From contig NZ_CP058988.1 in NCBI RefSeq assembly GCF_019278565.1, positions 372,001 to 436,000 of the forward strand: a DNA stretch of 64,000 bases, written 5' to 3'. Position numbers and translations under genes: made by a program. Shown here piece by piece: positions 8,549 through 17,533 of the stretch; within the stretch, counting starts at the first letter, position 1, and each line of letters starts with the position of its first letter. A model generated the notes under the pieces. The model was given only the letters and a program-made list of their open reading frames with translations, did no database searches and had not been told where the DNA came from. This DNA comes from Cellulophaga sp. HaHa_2_95 (lineage in GTDB: Bacteria > Bacteroidota > Bacteroidia > Flavobacteriales > Flavobacteriaceae).

Positions 8549-9089
8549 TGAACTAAAAACACAGTGGGCCGAGCAAGATATTATAGCCACCCCTAGCCAA
8601 GGACATGAAGCCATTTTGAAAAAGGTGAATTTCATAAAGAAAAAACAAAAACTAACCAATGGAATATTAACAATAACAATAGCCATACTTGCAGCTTTCT
8701 TCATATATATAGCAGCATATAATCAAAGTATGACCGCCATAGGTCTAGCCCTAATGATTACAACATTAGTACTAAGAATACGAATAGAATTGAGGAGCAC
8801 CAAAAAAATAAGGAGTTTAGAAATCGCTGCCGAAGCAAGTGCATATAAGAAAAATGTGACCTTGTATTATCAGCAGCGAAAAAAAATACATTTTATATGG
8901 ACTCCTATTTTAATAGTGGTTTACATACTGGGCTTTGTGCTTCTATTACCTTCTTTTAAAGAAAATTTGTCTCCGGGATTTTTTCTTTACATAACAATTT
9001 CATTCCCCGTTATAATGGTTGTTTTAAGCACATTTATATTCAAGAAAATAAGTTTTGAACTCAATCTATTGCAGCAATTGAAACAGTAA
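8535..9089 (+). CDS. membrane protein coupled to the ECF sigma factor (possible anti-sigma)
   Basis: I start it at the ATG at 8535 (MTTFDELKTQW, 184 residues); a GTG three codons upstream is also open. It has a short cytoplasmic head rich in charged residues (1-37), then two helices at about 38-75, a basic cytoplasmic stretch, and two more at about 120-172. The head begins with the D-E-L-K-x-x-W pattern common in small Bacteroidota proteins encoded with ECF factors. Overlap with the sigma gene and the head-plus-membrane layout make it a candidate anti-sigma, but no zinc anti-sigma motif is visible. Confidence 0.7.
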   Translation: MTTFDELKTQWAEQDIIATPSQGHEAILKKVNFIKKKQKLTNGILTITIAILAAFFIYIAAYNQSMTAIGLALMITTLVLRIRIELRSTKKIRSLEIAAEASAYKKNVTLYYQQRKKIHFIWTPILIVVYILGFVLLLPSFKENLSPGFFLYITISFPVIMVVLSTFIFKKISFELNLLQQLKQ

Positions 9090-9186
9090 GGTCTGAAAGA
9101 ATTTACTAGTGAAAATTTCAATTCCTTAACCAATTGGCATCACTTTTGAATATATTCGTGTAGTCAGATAACTTAAACTGTTAAAA

Positions 9187-9705
9187 ATGAAAAACTTACT
9201 ATACCTCTATTTCATTGCATTACTTGGACTAGGAAGCTGTGCATCACAAAAGAACATGGAAACTAAACCTCCCTTTGTTATTGATCATCCTACTTCTCAA
9301 AAATGGATTGGAGGTAAAGAAGAAAGGTCTAGTGGAATTGACGTTGTCTTACCAATTACGCAGATAATGGATGAAAATGTATCTTTTCAGCACCTCTATT
9401 TTAGAGGACATGTAACCACAGTAAAAAAAGAAATTATTGATGGCAAACAATTTGTAAGTGCTAAAATCACGATCAAGAAATTCACTAAGCCCGATATCAT
9501 CATGCATGCAGATCCAAGGCAAGAAGTGGGCAACCGACCTCCTCATATGAAAAAAGATACCATAACCGAATATCCTTATGAGCTAGATGACGATGAGGCG
9601 GTACTTTCTTACATAGGAAATGACGGCAAAAAAGTCAAATACACTAAAATTAGTGAAATTAAAGAAAAAGAGCCCTTACTATATTCTACCAAACCAAGGA
9701 ACTAA
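9187..9705 (+). CDS. lipoprotein of unknown function
   Basis: 172 residues starting with a lipoprotein signal peptide; the lipobox LGSC puts the lipidated Cys at residue 18. The mature part is small, beta-rich and charged, with no domain I recognise. It is a single-gene unit 97 nt after the sigma-factor operon and 50 nt before a flippase gene, both on the same strand. Likely anchored to the inner or outer membrane; role unknown. Confidence 0.75.
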   Translation: MKNLLYLYFIALLGLGSCASQKNMETKPPFVIDHPTSQKWIGGKEERSSGIDVVLPITQIMDENVSFQHLYFRGHVTTVKKEIIDGKQFVSAKITIKKFTKPDIIMHADPRQEVGNRPPHMKKDTITEYPYELDDDEAVLSYIGNDGKKVKYTKISEIKEKEPLLYSTKPRN

Positions 9706-9755
9706 CTTTGTAGAGAGCGTTTAAATACCTACTTTTAACGCCTAATTTTCAACGG

Positions 9756-11222
9756 TTGAATCCATTTAAAAAACTATTTAAACAGACCTTTATATATGGG
9801 CTGGCAACAGTGCTACCCAGAATGCTATCGTTTATTTTGGTACCGATATATACCGGAGTAATGCCAGACCCGGCATTATACGGTGAAATATCTGTTATTT
9901 TTTCTTGGATTGCTATTTTTAATGTGTTTTTAGCCTACGGAATGGAAACATCATTTTTCAGGTTTTTCTATAAGGCCGAAGATAAAAATAAAGTGATTTC
10001 CACGTCACTGATTTCAATTCTTGGGTCTACCACCCTATTTTTTGTAGTTGCCTATATACTGAGAAACTATTTAGCAGCTTGGAGTGATATTGATGTAATA
10101 TATATCAAATATGCTATTTACATTTTAGCCTTAGATGCTTTAGTAATCATCCCATTTTCATGGCTACGCGCCACAGAAAAATCGATGCGGTATGCTATCA
10201 TAAAAATTGTAAATGTTGCCATAAATTTAGGACTGAATGTTTTCTTTCTAATTTACCTTCCAACAATTGTAGAACAGAATCCGTCTAGTGCACTAGCATG
10301 GATGTATAAGCCAGACTTTCAAATTTCCTATATTTTCATATCAAACTTAATTGCTAGTGCTTTTACCCTAGCAGTTATGCTAGAGCTCTATTTTAAAAAC
10401 AACTATATTTTTGATAAAGAGCTTTGGCGAAAAATGATGAAATACGCTTGGCCAATACTAATTGCCGGAATTGCATTTACCGTTAATGAAGTTTTTGATC
10501 GCATTTTATTAGAAAAATTACTACCAGAAAACATTGCCGCATCAGAAGTAGGTAAGTATTCTGCATGTTACAAACTAGCTGTTTTCATGACACTATTTGC
10601 CACAGGTTTTAGATTGGGTATAGAACCTTTCTTCTTTAGCCATTCAAATTCTGAAAACCCACAAAAAGCATATGCACAAATCACCAACTATTTTGTAATA
10701 TTAGGAAGTATAATCTTACTTGGCGTAATCGTATTTGCAGACGTATTAAAGGTACTTATTGTACAAAATGAGGCCTATTGGGAAGCAATGCCTGCTGTGC
10801 CACTATTAATTCTAGCCAGTTTCTTTTTAGGCATTTATCACAATTTATCGGTTTGGTATAAGGTAACGGACAAAACCCGCTATGGGGCTTTTATATCCGT
10901 AATAGGCGCTATCATTACCCTACTCATAAATTTTATAGCTATTCCTTATTGGGGCTATATGGCATCGGCACTGGCAACTGTAATGGCCTATGGCACCATG
11001 ATGGTCTTGTCTTATTGGATTGGAAAAAAACATTATCCAATTCCATATAATATGCGAAAAATTCTATTTTATCTTGGACTATCTATCCTTCTGTCTATTG
11101 TATCATTTTATATCTTTGAGCAAAATTTAATTATTGGAATAATTTTACTCCTAATTTTTCTTGGTTTGGTATATAAATTGGAGCATGAAAAGATTAGACA
11201 AATAATTTCAAGCAAAAAATAG
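9756..11222 (+). CDS. polysaccharide biosynthesis flippase (Wzx/MATE-fold)
   Basis: 488 residues with about 14 membrane helices and the N-terminal signature of the polysaccharide-biosynthesis transporter family ([33 protein letters not shown]). These proteins flip lipid-linked oligosaccharides across the inner membrane. The start is a TTG at 9756 that gives the expected N-terminus; no suitable ATG lies nearby. It heads a same-strand run with dut and a sugar nucleotidyltransferase, which fits a role in surface-glycan or lipid-linked sugar assembly. The exact substrate cannot be told. Confidence 0.9.
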   Translation: MNPFKKLFKQTFIYGLATVLPRMLSFILVPIYTGVMPDPALYGEISVIFSWIAIFNVFLAYGMETSFFRFFYKAEDKNKVISTSLISILGSTTLFFVVAYILRNYLAAWSDIDVIYIKYAIYILALDALVIIPFSWLRATEKSMRYAIIKIVNVAINLGLNVFFLIYLPTIVEQNPSSALAWMYKPDFQISYIFISNLIASAFTLAVMLELYFKNNYIFDKELWRKMMKYAWPILIAGIAFTVNEVFDRILLEKLLPENIAASEVGKYSACYKLAVFMTLFATGFRLGIEPFFFSHSNSENPQKAYAQITNYFVILGSIILLGVIVFADVLKVLIVQNEAYWEAMPAVPLLILASFFLGIYHNLSVWYKVTDKTRYGAFISVIGAIITLLINFIAIPYWGYMASALATVMAYGTMMVLSYWIGKKHYPIPYNMRKILFYLGLSILLSIVSFYIFEQNLIIGIILLLIFLGLVYKLEHEKIRQIISSKK

Positions 11223-11254
11223 CTTTAAAAAATAATTACATCCAAATATTTAAA

Positions 11255-11689
11255 ATGGAAATAAAAATACTTAACAAATCTAATCACGAGTTGCCACATT
11301 ATGAAACTGGGGCTTCTGCCGGTATGGACCTTCGTGCTTTTATACCTGAAGCGATTACCATTGCGCCTTTAGAACGTATAATTGTAAAAACAGGATTATT
11401 TATAGAACTTCCTGTTGGTTATGAAGCTCAAGTTAGACCACGAAGTGGTTTGGCTGCAAAAAAAGGAGTAACTGTTTTAAACGCTCCCGGAACCATTGAT
11501 GCCGATTATAGAGGTGAAATAGGTGTCATACTCGTTAATCTTTCCAATGAAGTTTTTACTGTAGAAAATGGAGAGCGTATTGCACAATTAGTTATTGCTA
11601 AGCATGAGCGTGCCACATGGAAACTCGCTGAAGAATTATCTGAAACCAAGCGTGGTGAAGGCGGGTTTGGAAGTACTGGCGTAAAATAA
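11255..11689 (+). CDS. dut: dUTP diphosphatase
   Basis: 144 residues with all five dUTPase motifs in order: AGMDLRA, RPRSGLA, the catalytic-Asp motif [18 protein letters not shown], and the C-terminal [10 protein letters not shown] that closes over the active site. The homotrimer converts dUTP to dUMP and keeps uracil out of DNA. Length is standard. Lies 32 nt after the flippase gene. Confidence 0.98.
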   Translation: MEIKILNKSNHELPHYETGASAGMDLRAFIPEAITIAPLERIIVKTGLFIELPVGYEAQVRPRSGLAAKKGVTVLNAPGTIDADYRGEIGVILVNLSNEVFTVENGERIAQLVIAKHERATWKLAEELSETKRGEGGFGSTGVK

Positions 11690-11808
11690 GCCGTTACGTA
11701 CGGTAGAATATTTAGACGAAGCACCCGTTATCACTTTAAGTATTACGTAAATAAAATATTAACTAAAAAAATAAAATTCTTTTATCTAGAAGGATTTAAA
11801 ATAGGATT

Positions 11809-12825
11809 ATGAAAATTATTGTTCCCATGGCTGGTCGTGGATCACGACTAAGACCACATAGTTTAACAGTTCCAAAACCATTAATTCCGGTAGCCGGAAA
11901 ACCAATTGTACACCGTTTAGTGTCTGACATTGTTGGTGTTTTAAATCAGCCCATAGAAGAAATTGCTTTTATTCTAGGAGATCCTGCTTTCTTTGGCGAT
12001 GATGTTGTAGAAAGTTTAAAAGCATTGGCTGTAGAATTAGGTGCTAAACCAACTATATACCGTCAATTAGACCCAAAGGGTACAGGTCATGCTATTATGT
12101 GTGCAGAACCTTCATTAAGTGGACCCGCTGTAATTGCTTATGCAGATACACTCATCCGTGCAGATTTTGATTTAGACAAAGAAGCCGATAGTGTTATTTG
12201 GACCAAAAGAGTAGATAATCCGTCTGCCTATGGTGTAGTTAATCTTAATGATAAAGACGAAATCGTAGAATTGGTTGAAAAACCAGAGACCTTTGTAAGT
12301 GACCAAGCGGTTATTGGAATTTATTACTTTAAAGATGTAGCCGTTCTTAAAAACGAATTGCAGTATGTTTTAGATCACAATATCATTAATGGTGGTGAAT
12401 ACCAAATTAATGATGGCATTAAGCGTATGATGGCTGATGGCAAGGTATTTAAAACAGGTACGGTAACAGAATGGATGGATTGTGGAAACAAAGCTGTAAC
12501 GATAGAAACCAACCAACGTATGCTAGGTTTTCTTGAAAAAGATGGCGAACCACTAGTTGCTACTTCTGCCACTTTAGAAAATGCAAATATCATAGCACCC
12601 TGCTTTATAGGCGAAAATGTAGTGCTAAAAAATACTACTGTCGGTCCGTTTGTTTCTATTGGCAACAATACGGTTATTAAAAATTCAACTGTTAAGAATA
12701 GCTTAATACAGACCAATACTAGAATTTCAAATGCTAACTTAGACAATGCTATGATAGGAAATCATGTGGTCTTTAATGGTGATTTTGAATCGATAAGTAT
12801 TGGTGATTATTCGGTATTAGAATAA
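11809..12825 (+). CDS. sugar-phosphate nucleotidyltransferase with hexapeptide tail
   Basis: 338 residues. The N-terminal nucleotidyltransferase domain shows the signature PMAGRGSRLRPHS followed by VPKPLIPVAGKP, the NTP-binding and sugar-phosphate site of the glucose-1-phosphate thymidylyl/uridylyltransferase family. The C-terminal part (about 250-335) is a left-handed beta helix of hexapeptide repeats (ENVVLKNTTVGPFVSIGNN). It probably makes a nucleotide sugar for glycan synthesis next to the flippase. The sugar and nucleotide cannot be decided by eye. Confidence 0.88.
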   Translation: MKIIVPMAGRGSRLRPHSLTVPKPLIPVAGKPIVHRLVSDIVGVLNQPIEEIAFILGDPAFFGDDVVESLKALAVELGAKPTIYRQLDPKGTGHAIMCAEPSLSGPAVIAYADTLIRADFDLDKEADSVIWTKRVDNPSAYGVVNLNDKDEIVELVEKPETFVSDQAVIGIYYFKDVAVLKNELQYVLDHNIINGGEYQINDGIKRMMADGKVFKTGTVTEWMDCGNKAVTIETNQRMLGFLEKDGEPLVATSATLENANIIAPCFIGENVVLKNTTVGPFVSIGNNTVIKNSTVKNSLIQTNTRISNANLDNAMIGNHVVFNGDFESISIGDYSVLE

Positions 12826-12846
12826 TCAGATTAAAAATAAACAACA

Positions 12847-12875
12847 CTAGCCTTCTCTTGAACACGGAAGGCTAG
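12847..12875 (+). promoter_or_regulatory. hairpin without T tract before the TPR gene
   Basis: CTAGCCTTC at 12847-12855 pairs perfectly with 12867-12875 around an 11-nt loop. No T run follows, so it is a weak terminator at most; processing or attenuation are alternatives. Confidence 0.5.
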
Positions 12876-12890
12876 CTTGTACTAAAATAT

Positions 12891-13838
12891 ATGAAAAGAA
12901 AGTTTTTGCTTACTTATAGTTTTATAGGGATTTTAATGATCTCGAACCTAAGTATTGCGCAAAAACCAATAGATAGCGTAGAGGAAAACGCTGAGCTATT
13001 CCTTGAAGAATACTCCGATGATTTTCAAGAAAAATTCTTTGAAGGCCTAAAGCAAAAAGGCATTGAAAATTATGACAAAGCCATACATCTATTCTTAGAT
13101 TGTAAAAATCTAGATCCTAAAGCTGCAGCTGTAGATCATGAACTTGCGCAAGTATTTCGTGAAACAAAACAGCTAAACTTCGCTCAAGAGCACGCCATTA
13201 ACGCCTTAAATGGTGATCCAGAAAACTATTGGTATTTACAAAATTTAATGCGCATATTACAATTGAGAAGTGATGGTATCAATTCGGTAGAATCTCAAAT
13301 ACCATTTGACAATCTCACCCTCAAGAAAAATTTAGCGCTCGTGTATTACCAAATGGAAATTTACAAAAGCGCTCTTACGGTTTTAAATTCTCTAGAGTCA
13401 TCAAAATTCACTGAACACCTATATTCTAAAATTAAAGCAGGTATAAAGGTTCAAGAAGAAAATAGCGAAACCTACAGTTATAGTACTACCGTTTCTACTA
13501 ATACTAGAAACACAGAAAGTGGATCTATTGAGCATTATAAAAATTATATTTCTAATTTAATACGAAGTAAAAATTATATCATTCTAGATACCATCTCTAA
13601 AGAAGCATTGCAAAATTACCCTGCACAACCTTATTTCTATTACGCCAGAGGCTTAGCATTAAACCATAAAAAAAGGTATAAAGAGGCTATTGCTGTATTG
13701 GAAGAATCACTAGATTATATGCTAGATGACATCAGCTTATCTAACAAAATAAATAAAGAGCTCTCTGTTTCCTATAACGGCATTAACAATACGGTTAAGG
13801 CAAACATGTATCTCAGAAAAATTAAACCCGGATTTTAA
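12891..13838 (+). CDS. exported TPR protein
   Basis: 315 residues with a signal peptide (1-23, ending LSIAQ) and helical tetratricopeptide-like repeats: one block at about 45-135 (NYDKAIHLFLDCKNLDP) and one at about 245-310 (YARGLALNHKKRYKEAIAVL), separated by a Ser/Thr-rich linker. TPR arrays mediate protein contacts, here in the periplasm. It sits 12 nt before a DUF4292 lipoprotein and an EnvC-like gene. The trio is found together in Flavobacteriia and probably serves envelope biogenesis or cell division. The precise partner is unknown. Confidence 0.8.
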   Translation: MKRKFLLTYSFIGILMISNLSIAQKPIDSVEENAELFLEEYSDDFQEKFFEGLKQKGIENYDKAIHLFLDCKNLDPKAAAVDHELAQVFRETKQLNFAQEHAINALNGDPENYWYLQNLMRILQLRSDGINSVESQIPFDNLTLKKNLALVYYQMEIYKSALTVLNSLESSKFTEHLYSKIKAGIKVQEENSETYSYSTTVSTNTRNTESGSIEHYKNYISNLIRSKNYIILDTISKEALQNYPAQPYFYYARGLALNHKKRYKEAIAVLEESLDYMLDDISLSNKINKELSVSYNGINNTVKANMYLRKIKPGF

Positions 13839-13850
13839 AACAAAACAAAC

Positions 13851-14615
13851 GTGTTAAAAAAAATAATATTTAGTATTTCAATACTTGTTGTAGTTTCATG
13901 TAAATCAACAAAAATAGTAACAGGAGGTGCCATTGATGAAAGTCTAAGCTCAAAAGCAATCATCAAGGCGCATTATGCCAATGCGTTAGATTTTAAAACA
14001 ATTTCTGGTAAAATGAAAATAGATTACGAAGACAAAAATGCGTCACAGGGATTCAGTGTTAGTCTTCGTATGGAAAAAGACAAGGCTATTTGGATTAGTG
14101 CAACTTTAGGTATTGTAAAGGCGTACATCACCCCAAAAAGAGTTTCTTTTTATAACAAGCTTGATAATTCCTATTTTGACGGTGACTTCTCTTACTTAAG
14201 CAAATTATTGGGTACCGAATTAGATTTTGAAAAAGTACAGAGTTTACTTTTAGGCCAAGCTATTTTGGATTTACGCGATGCTAAATATGATGTAAATGTG
14301 GCTAATGAAAATTACCAACTACAACCTAAAAAAGCATTAGAGTTATATAAAATCTTGTTTCAAATAGAACCAAAATACTTTAGAGTTAGCAAAGAGCAAA
14401 TCTCACAACCAAAAGAGCAACGTTTACTGCAAATAAATTACACCAATTACCAAGAGATTGACAAAAAAATAATCCCCAATGAAATTGTCATTTCTGCTGC
14501 AATGGATGGTAATGAAAGCCTAATCGAAATTGAATATAAGAATATTGAGTTTGATCGTAATTTAAAATTCCCTTACGATATACCAAACGGTTTTAAAGAG
14601 ATTACCTTAGATTAA
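13851..14615 (+). CDS. DUF4292 lipoprotein
   Basis: 254 residues from a GTG start. The N-terminus is a lipoprotein signal with lipobox VVSC (Cys at residue 17). The rest matches the DUF4292 pattern: a mixed beta fold starting TISGKMKIDYED and containing KDKAIWISATLGIVKAYITP. The layout resembles the LolA/LolB lipoprotein-carrier fold, a resemblance noted from shape only. It lies 2 nt before the EnvC-like gene and 12 nt after the TPR gene, so all three are surely co-transcribed. Likely in the outer-membrane or periplasmic leaflet; function unproven. Confidence 0.82.
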   Translation: MLKKIIFSISILVVVSCKSTKIVTGGAIDESLSSKAIIKAHYANALDFKTISGKMKIDYEDKNASQGFSVSLRMEKDKAIWISATLGIVKAYITPKRVSFYNKLDNSYFDGDFSYLSKLLGTELDFEKVQSLLLGQAILDLRDAKYDVNVANENYQLQPKKALELYKILFQIEPKYFRVSKEQISQPKEQRLLQINYTNYQEIDKKIIPNEIVISAAMDGNESLIEIEYKNIEFDRNLKFPYDIPNGFKEITLD

Positions 14616-14617
14616 TT

Positions 14618-15850
14618 ATGAGTTCAATTAAAACATATCCACACTTTTTTGTTTTCATAGCGCTCTTACTATGTGGCCTACAGGCAAGTTATTCTCAGAC
14701 CACAGAACAGAAGAATTTAGAGGCCAAGCGTGAAAGGCTTCAAAATGAAATCCGAGAAATAAACCGACTTCTCTATGCCGAAAAGAAGGAAAAAGGAAAT
14801 GTTTTAGATCAAATGAATGCCTTAGATAAGAAAATATCTGTACGCCAACAATTGATAAGAGTTACCAATGAGCAATCTAATTTGCTAAACCGACAATTAA
14901 ATGCAAACGTCAGAAATATATCTAAATTAAAGAATGAGCTCACAACACTAAAGGAGGACTACGCATTGATGATTCAGAAGTCCTATCAGAACAAATCTAA
15001 ACAGAGTAGACTAATGTTCTTACTTTCGTCAGAAAGTTTCTTCCAGGGCTTTAAACGGCTTCAGTACATGAAGCAATACACCAAATACAGAAAAGAACAA
15101 GGAGAGCAGATTCTTTCAAAAACAGATGAGCTTAATTCTTTGAATGAAACACTTATTGCTCAGCGCAAAACAAAAGATCTTTTAATCGCAGAAAATACTG
15201 CTGCAAAAAAAGAATTGGAAGTAGAAAAGAAAACACAAAATACACTTTTGAGTACCATCCGAAAAAATGAAAGCAAGTATACGGCTACGATTAAACAGAA
15301 AGAAAAAGAAGCTCGTAAGATAGATAAACAAATAGAGGGCTTGATAAAGAGCGCCATTGTAAGTTCTAATAAGAAAGTAGGAAACACAACCAAATCAGAC
15401 AAATTTGTTTTGACGCCTGAAGCTACTGTCATTGCTAATAATTTCTCTTCGAATAAAGGAAAACTTATTTGGCCCGTAGAAAAAGGAATAAAAAGCATTG
15501 GATTTGGGGTCTATAATGATGCGGTATACCCAGGAATAAAACACCAGAACAATGGTGTCATCATCGCAACTGATCAGGGCGCTAAAGCGCGTGCAATTTT
15601 TGAAGGAGAAGTTATTGCTGTAATTAGTGTGCCTGGTGGTAATAAAGGAGTGCAAATGAAGCACGGTAACTACATAAGTACTTATTACAACTTATCTTCT
15701 GTCTATGTTACAAAAGGAGATCATATAAAAGCAAAAGCTGAGCTTGGCGAAGTTTTCACAAATACTAGCAATAATCAAACGTTGTTGAAATTTTATTTGT
15801 ATCAAGATACTTCAAGGCTTAACCCCGAAGAATGGATTTATAAGCTTTAA
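14618..15850 (+). CDS. EnvC-like murein hydrolase activator (degenerate LytM/M23)
   Basis: 410 residues: signal peptide (1-26), a long coiled coil (about 30-250) and a C-terminal LytM/M23 domain (about 285-405). In active M23 enzymes the zinc site is H-x-G-x-D plus a Y-x-H-L element. Here the matching segments read NNGVII and YYNL, so the metal ligands are lost, as in E. coli EnvC. That points to an activator of amidases during septum splitting rather than an enzyme. Last gene of the TPR/DUF4292 operon, ended by a bidirectional terminator. Confidence 0.87.
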   Translation: MSSIKTYPHFFVFIALLLCGLQASYSQTTEQKNLEAKRERLQNEIREINRLLYAEKKEKGNVLDQMNALDKKISVRQQLIRVTNEQSNLLNRQLNANVRNISKLKNELTTLKEDYALMIQKSYQNKSKQSRLMFLLSSESFFQGFKRLQYMKQYTKYRKEQGEQILSKTDELNSLNETLIAQRKTKDLLIAENTAAKKELEVEKKTQNTLLSTIRKNESKYTATIKQKEKEARKIDKQIEGLIKSAIVSSNKKVGNTTKSDKFVLTPEATVIANNFSSNKGKLIWPVEKGIKSIGFGVYNDAVYPGIKHQNNGVIIATDQGAKARAIFEGEVIAVISVPGGNKGVQMKHGNYISTYYNLSSVYVTKGDHIKAKAELGEVFTNTSNNQTLLKFYLYQDTSRLNPEEWIYKL

Positions 15851-15861
15851 AAACAAGACAT

Positions 15862-15890
15862 AAAAAAACCTCAGCAAGTGAGGTTTTTTT
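15862..15890. terminator. bidirectional terminator between envC-like gene and thioesterase
   Basis: A seven-A run (15862-15868), stem CCTCA/TGAGG with a 5-nt loop, and a seven-T run (15884-15890) serve both convergent genes. Confidence 0.9.
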
Positions 15891-15893
15891 ATG

Positions 15894-16421
15894 TTATTTA
15901 TTAGTCTCATCGGCTAAAAATAATGCTTTGAGTTCTGTAGCATCATGTGGTTTCATCTTACCCGCCAATACTAAGCTTAGTTGTTTTCTTCGTAATGCCG
16001 CTGCAAAACGATCTTTTTCTAAGTCCGTTTCCGGAAGCAGTTGCGGCACCTCTGTTGGCTTCCCTGTATCATCTACCGCAACGAACGTATAAATGGCATC
16101 GTTAGCCTTTGATTTAGTTCCAGTAAAACGGTCTTCCATCCAAACATCTATATATACCTCCATAGACGTCTTAAACGCTCTTGAAACAGCAGCCTCTACA
16201 GTTACAACACTCCCAACAGGTACAGATTGATTGAATGCTACGTGATTTACAGATGCAGTTACTGTAATTCTTCGGCTATGACGTCTTGCTGCGATACTTG
16301 CGGCACGATCCATTCTAGCCAATAATTCACCACCAAACAGATTATTTAAAGGGTTAGTTTCGCTAGGCAAAACCAAATCGGTTAAAATTGTTCTAGATTC
16401 ACGAGGAGTCTTAGGCGTCAT
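15894..16421 (-). CDS. acyl-CoA thioesterase (hotdog fold, YciA/BFIT-like)
   Basis: 175 residues with the single hotdog domain of cytosolic acyl-CoA thioesterases: the catalytic-Asn/Asp segment NPLNNLFGGELLARMDRAA and the strand VTASVNHVAFNQSVPVGSVV. It hydrolyses acyl-CoA to free acid and CoA; chain-length preference is not visible. Convergent with the EnvC-like gene, with a shared terminator. The HU/SPOR gene lies 57 nt upstream on the same strand. Confidence 0.9.
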   Translation of the reverse strand: MTPKTPRESRTILTDLVLPSETNPLNNLFGGELLARMDRAASIAARRHSRRITVTASVNHVAFNQSVPVGSVVTVEAAVSRAFKTSMEVYIDVWMEDRFTGTKSKANDAIYTFVAVDDTGKPTEVPQLLPETDLEKDRFAAALRRKQLSLVLAGKMKPHDATELKALFLADETNK

Positions 16422-16478
16422 ATCTTATTTTTTTGGCGAAGATACGTTCTTTAAATTGGCTTAAAAAACAGAATAATT

Positions 16479-17429
16479 TTATTCTTGAAACAACCAAGCA
16501 TCACTAGATTCTGTCTGCTTAATTTTTCTTAAATAATTGATGGCATCATTAGCTTCAGAAAAACTATCAAAAGCAACAACATGAAAACCAAACTTGTTTA
16601 CCCCAATATAATTTGCATTGTAGCCTTTAGATTGTAACTGTTCTATTTTCTTATCCGCATTCTCTTTTACCTTAAATGCCCCCGCTACAATATGGTATTG
16701 TGTAGCTGCAATTGGAGTTTTAAGTGATGCATGTAAGTTCACAACAGGCAATTCTAATGGAGAAGCGTCAAAGAAGGTAGCTTCCTCTATTTTTTTAGAT
16801 ACTTGCTTTTGAGCATCTTGTTGCACTAGCTGATCTATATTCTGATTTTCTTTATAAAAACGTAATCCAGATAATCCTAAAGATATTCCGAAGAATATAA
16901 CTGCAGCATATTTCAGATAAGGTCTGAAAGAATGTTTAGCTCTTTGTTCTGGAGTGATGATAAACGGAATTTCTTCTTCTAATTTTACAACTTCTTCTTT
17001 AAGCACTTCTCTAGTAATTTTACTAGAAACACAAGAAGACAAACCAAATGAGGTCGTTAAGAAGTTTACTTTTTCAAAAGGTTCAAATTGAATCTTACCT
17101 TCTTTATTTAACCAAAGCTTACCAATATTCCCTAAGAATAAACGCTCACCTCTTTGCAATTGAGTTTTCCAATTTTTACCAATCGTTGCTAACTCCGTTA
17201 ACATGGTTTCATAGCTTGCTTTTTCAATATCGGCAACATAAGAAACCAACAAACCATCGTTAGACGTAAGCAATTCATTAAATGAAATAAACTTAGACGG
17301 TGGGTAAAATGTATGGGTATCTTGATCAATAAAAGCAGATTTAGTCTGACTTAAAAATGCTCCAAACTCAGGCACTATAACGCAATTATACCTGTAAAGT
17401 AATTCCTCAATATGGTGTTCTAATCTCAT
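16479..17429 (-). CDS. HU-like (CCDC81-type) / transmembrane / SPOR-domain protein
   Basis: 316 residues. The N-terminal half carries the two HU-related domains of the prokaryotic CCDC81 type (ELLYRYNCVIVPEFGAFLSQ near residue 9, then YETMLTELATIGKNWKTQL). One membrane helix follows at about 172-190. The C-terminal 75 residues form a SPOR domain (YHIVAGAFKVKENADKKIEQ), which binds denuded peptidoglycan at the septum. The topology places HU domains in the cytosol and SPOR in the periplasm, so it may tie division sites to the nucleoid or cytoskeleton. That link is inference. Confidence 0.88.
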   Translation of the reverse strand: MRLEHHIEELLYRYNCVIVPEFGAFLSQTKSAFIDQDTHTFYPPSKFISFNELLTSNDGLLVSYVADIEKASYETMLTELATIGKNWKTQLQRGERLFLGNIGKLWLNKEGKIQFEPFEKVNFLTTSFGLSSCVSSKITREVLKEEVVKLEEEIPFIITPEQRAKHSFRPYLKYAAVIFFGISLGLSGLRFYKENQNIDQLVQQDAQKQVSKKIEEATFFDASPLELPVVNLHASLKTPIAATQYHIVAGAFKVKENADKKIEQLQSKGYNANYIGVNKFGFHVVAFDSFSEANDAINYLRKIKQTESSDAWLFQE

Positions 17430-17533
17430 CGTGGCAAAGATTGCAAAAAAACAAGCGGCAGAAAACCCCCTAGATTACTTTTTATTAACATTTTAAAAGA
17501 TGTACCTTGTAAAGCTATAAATACATATTACAA

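Noticed and set aside
12375..12746. 123-codon minus-strand frame opposite the nucleotidyltransferase
   Set aside because: Shadow of the hexapeptide-repeat coding region.
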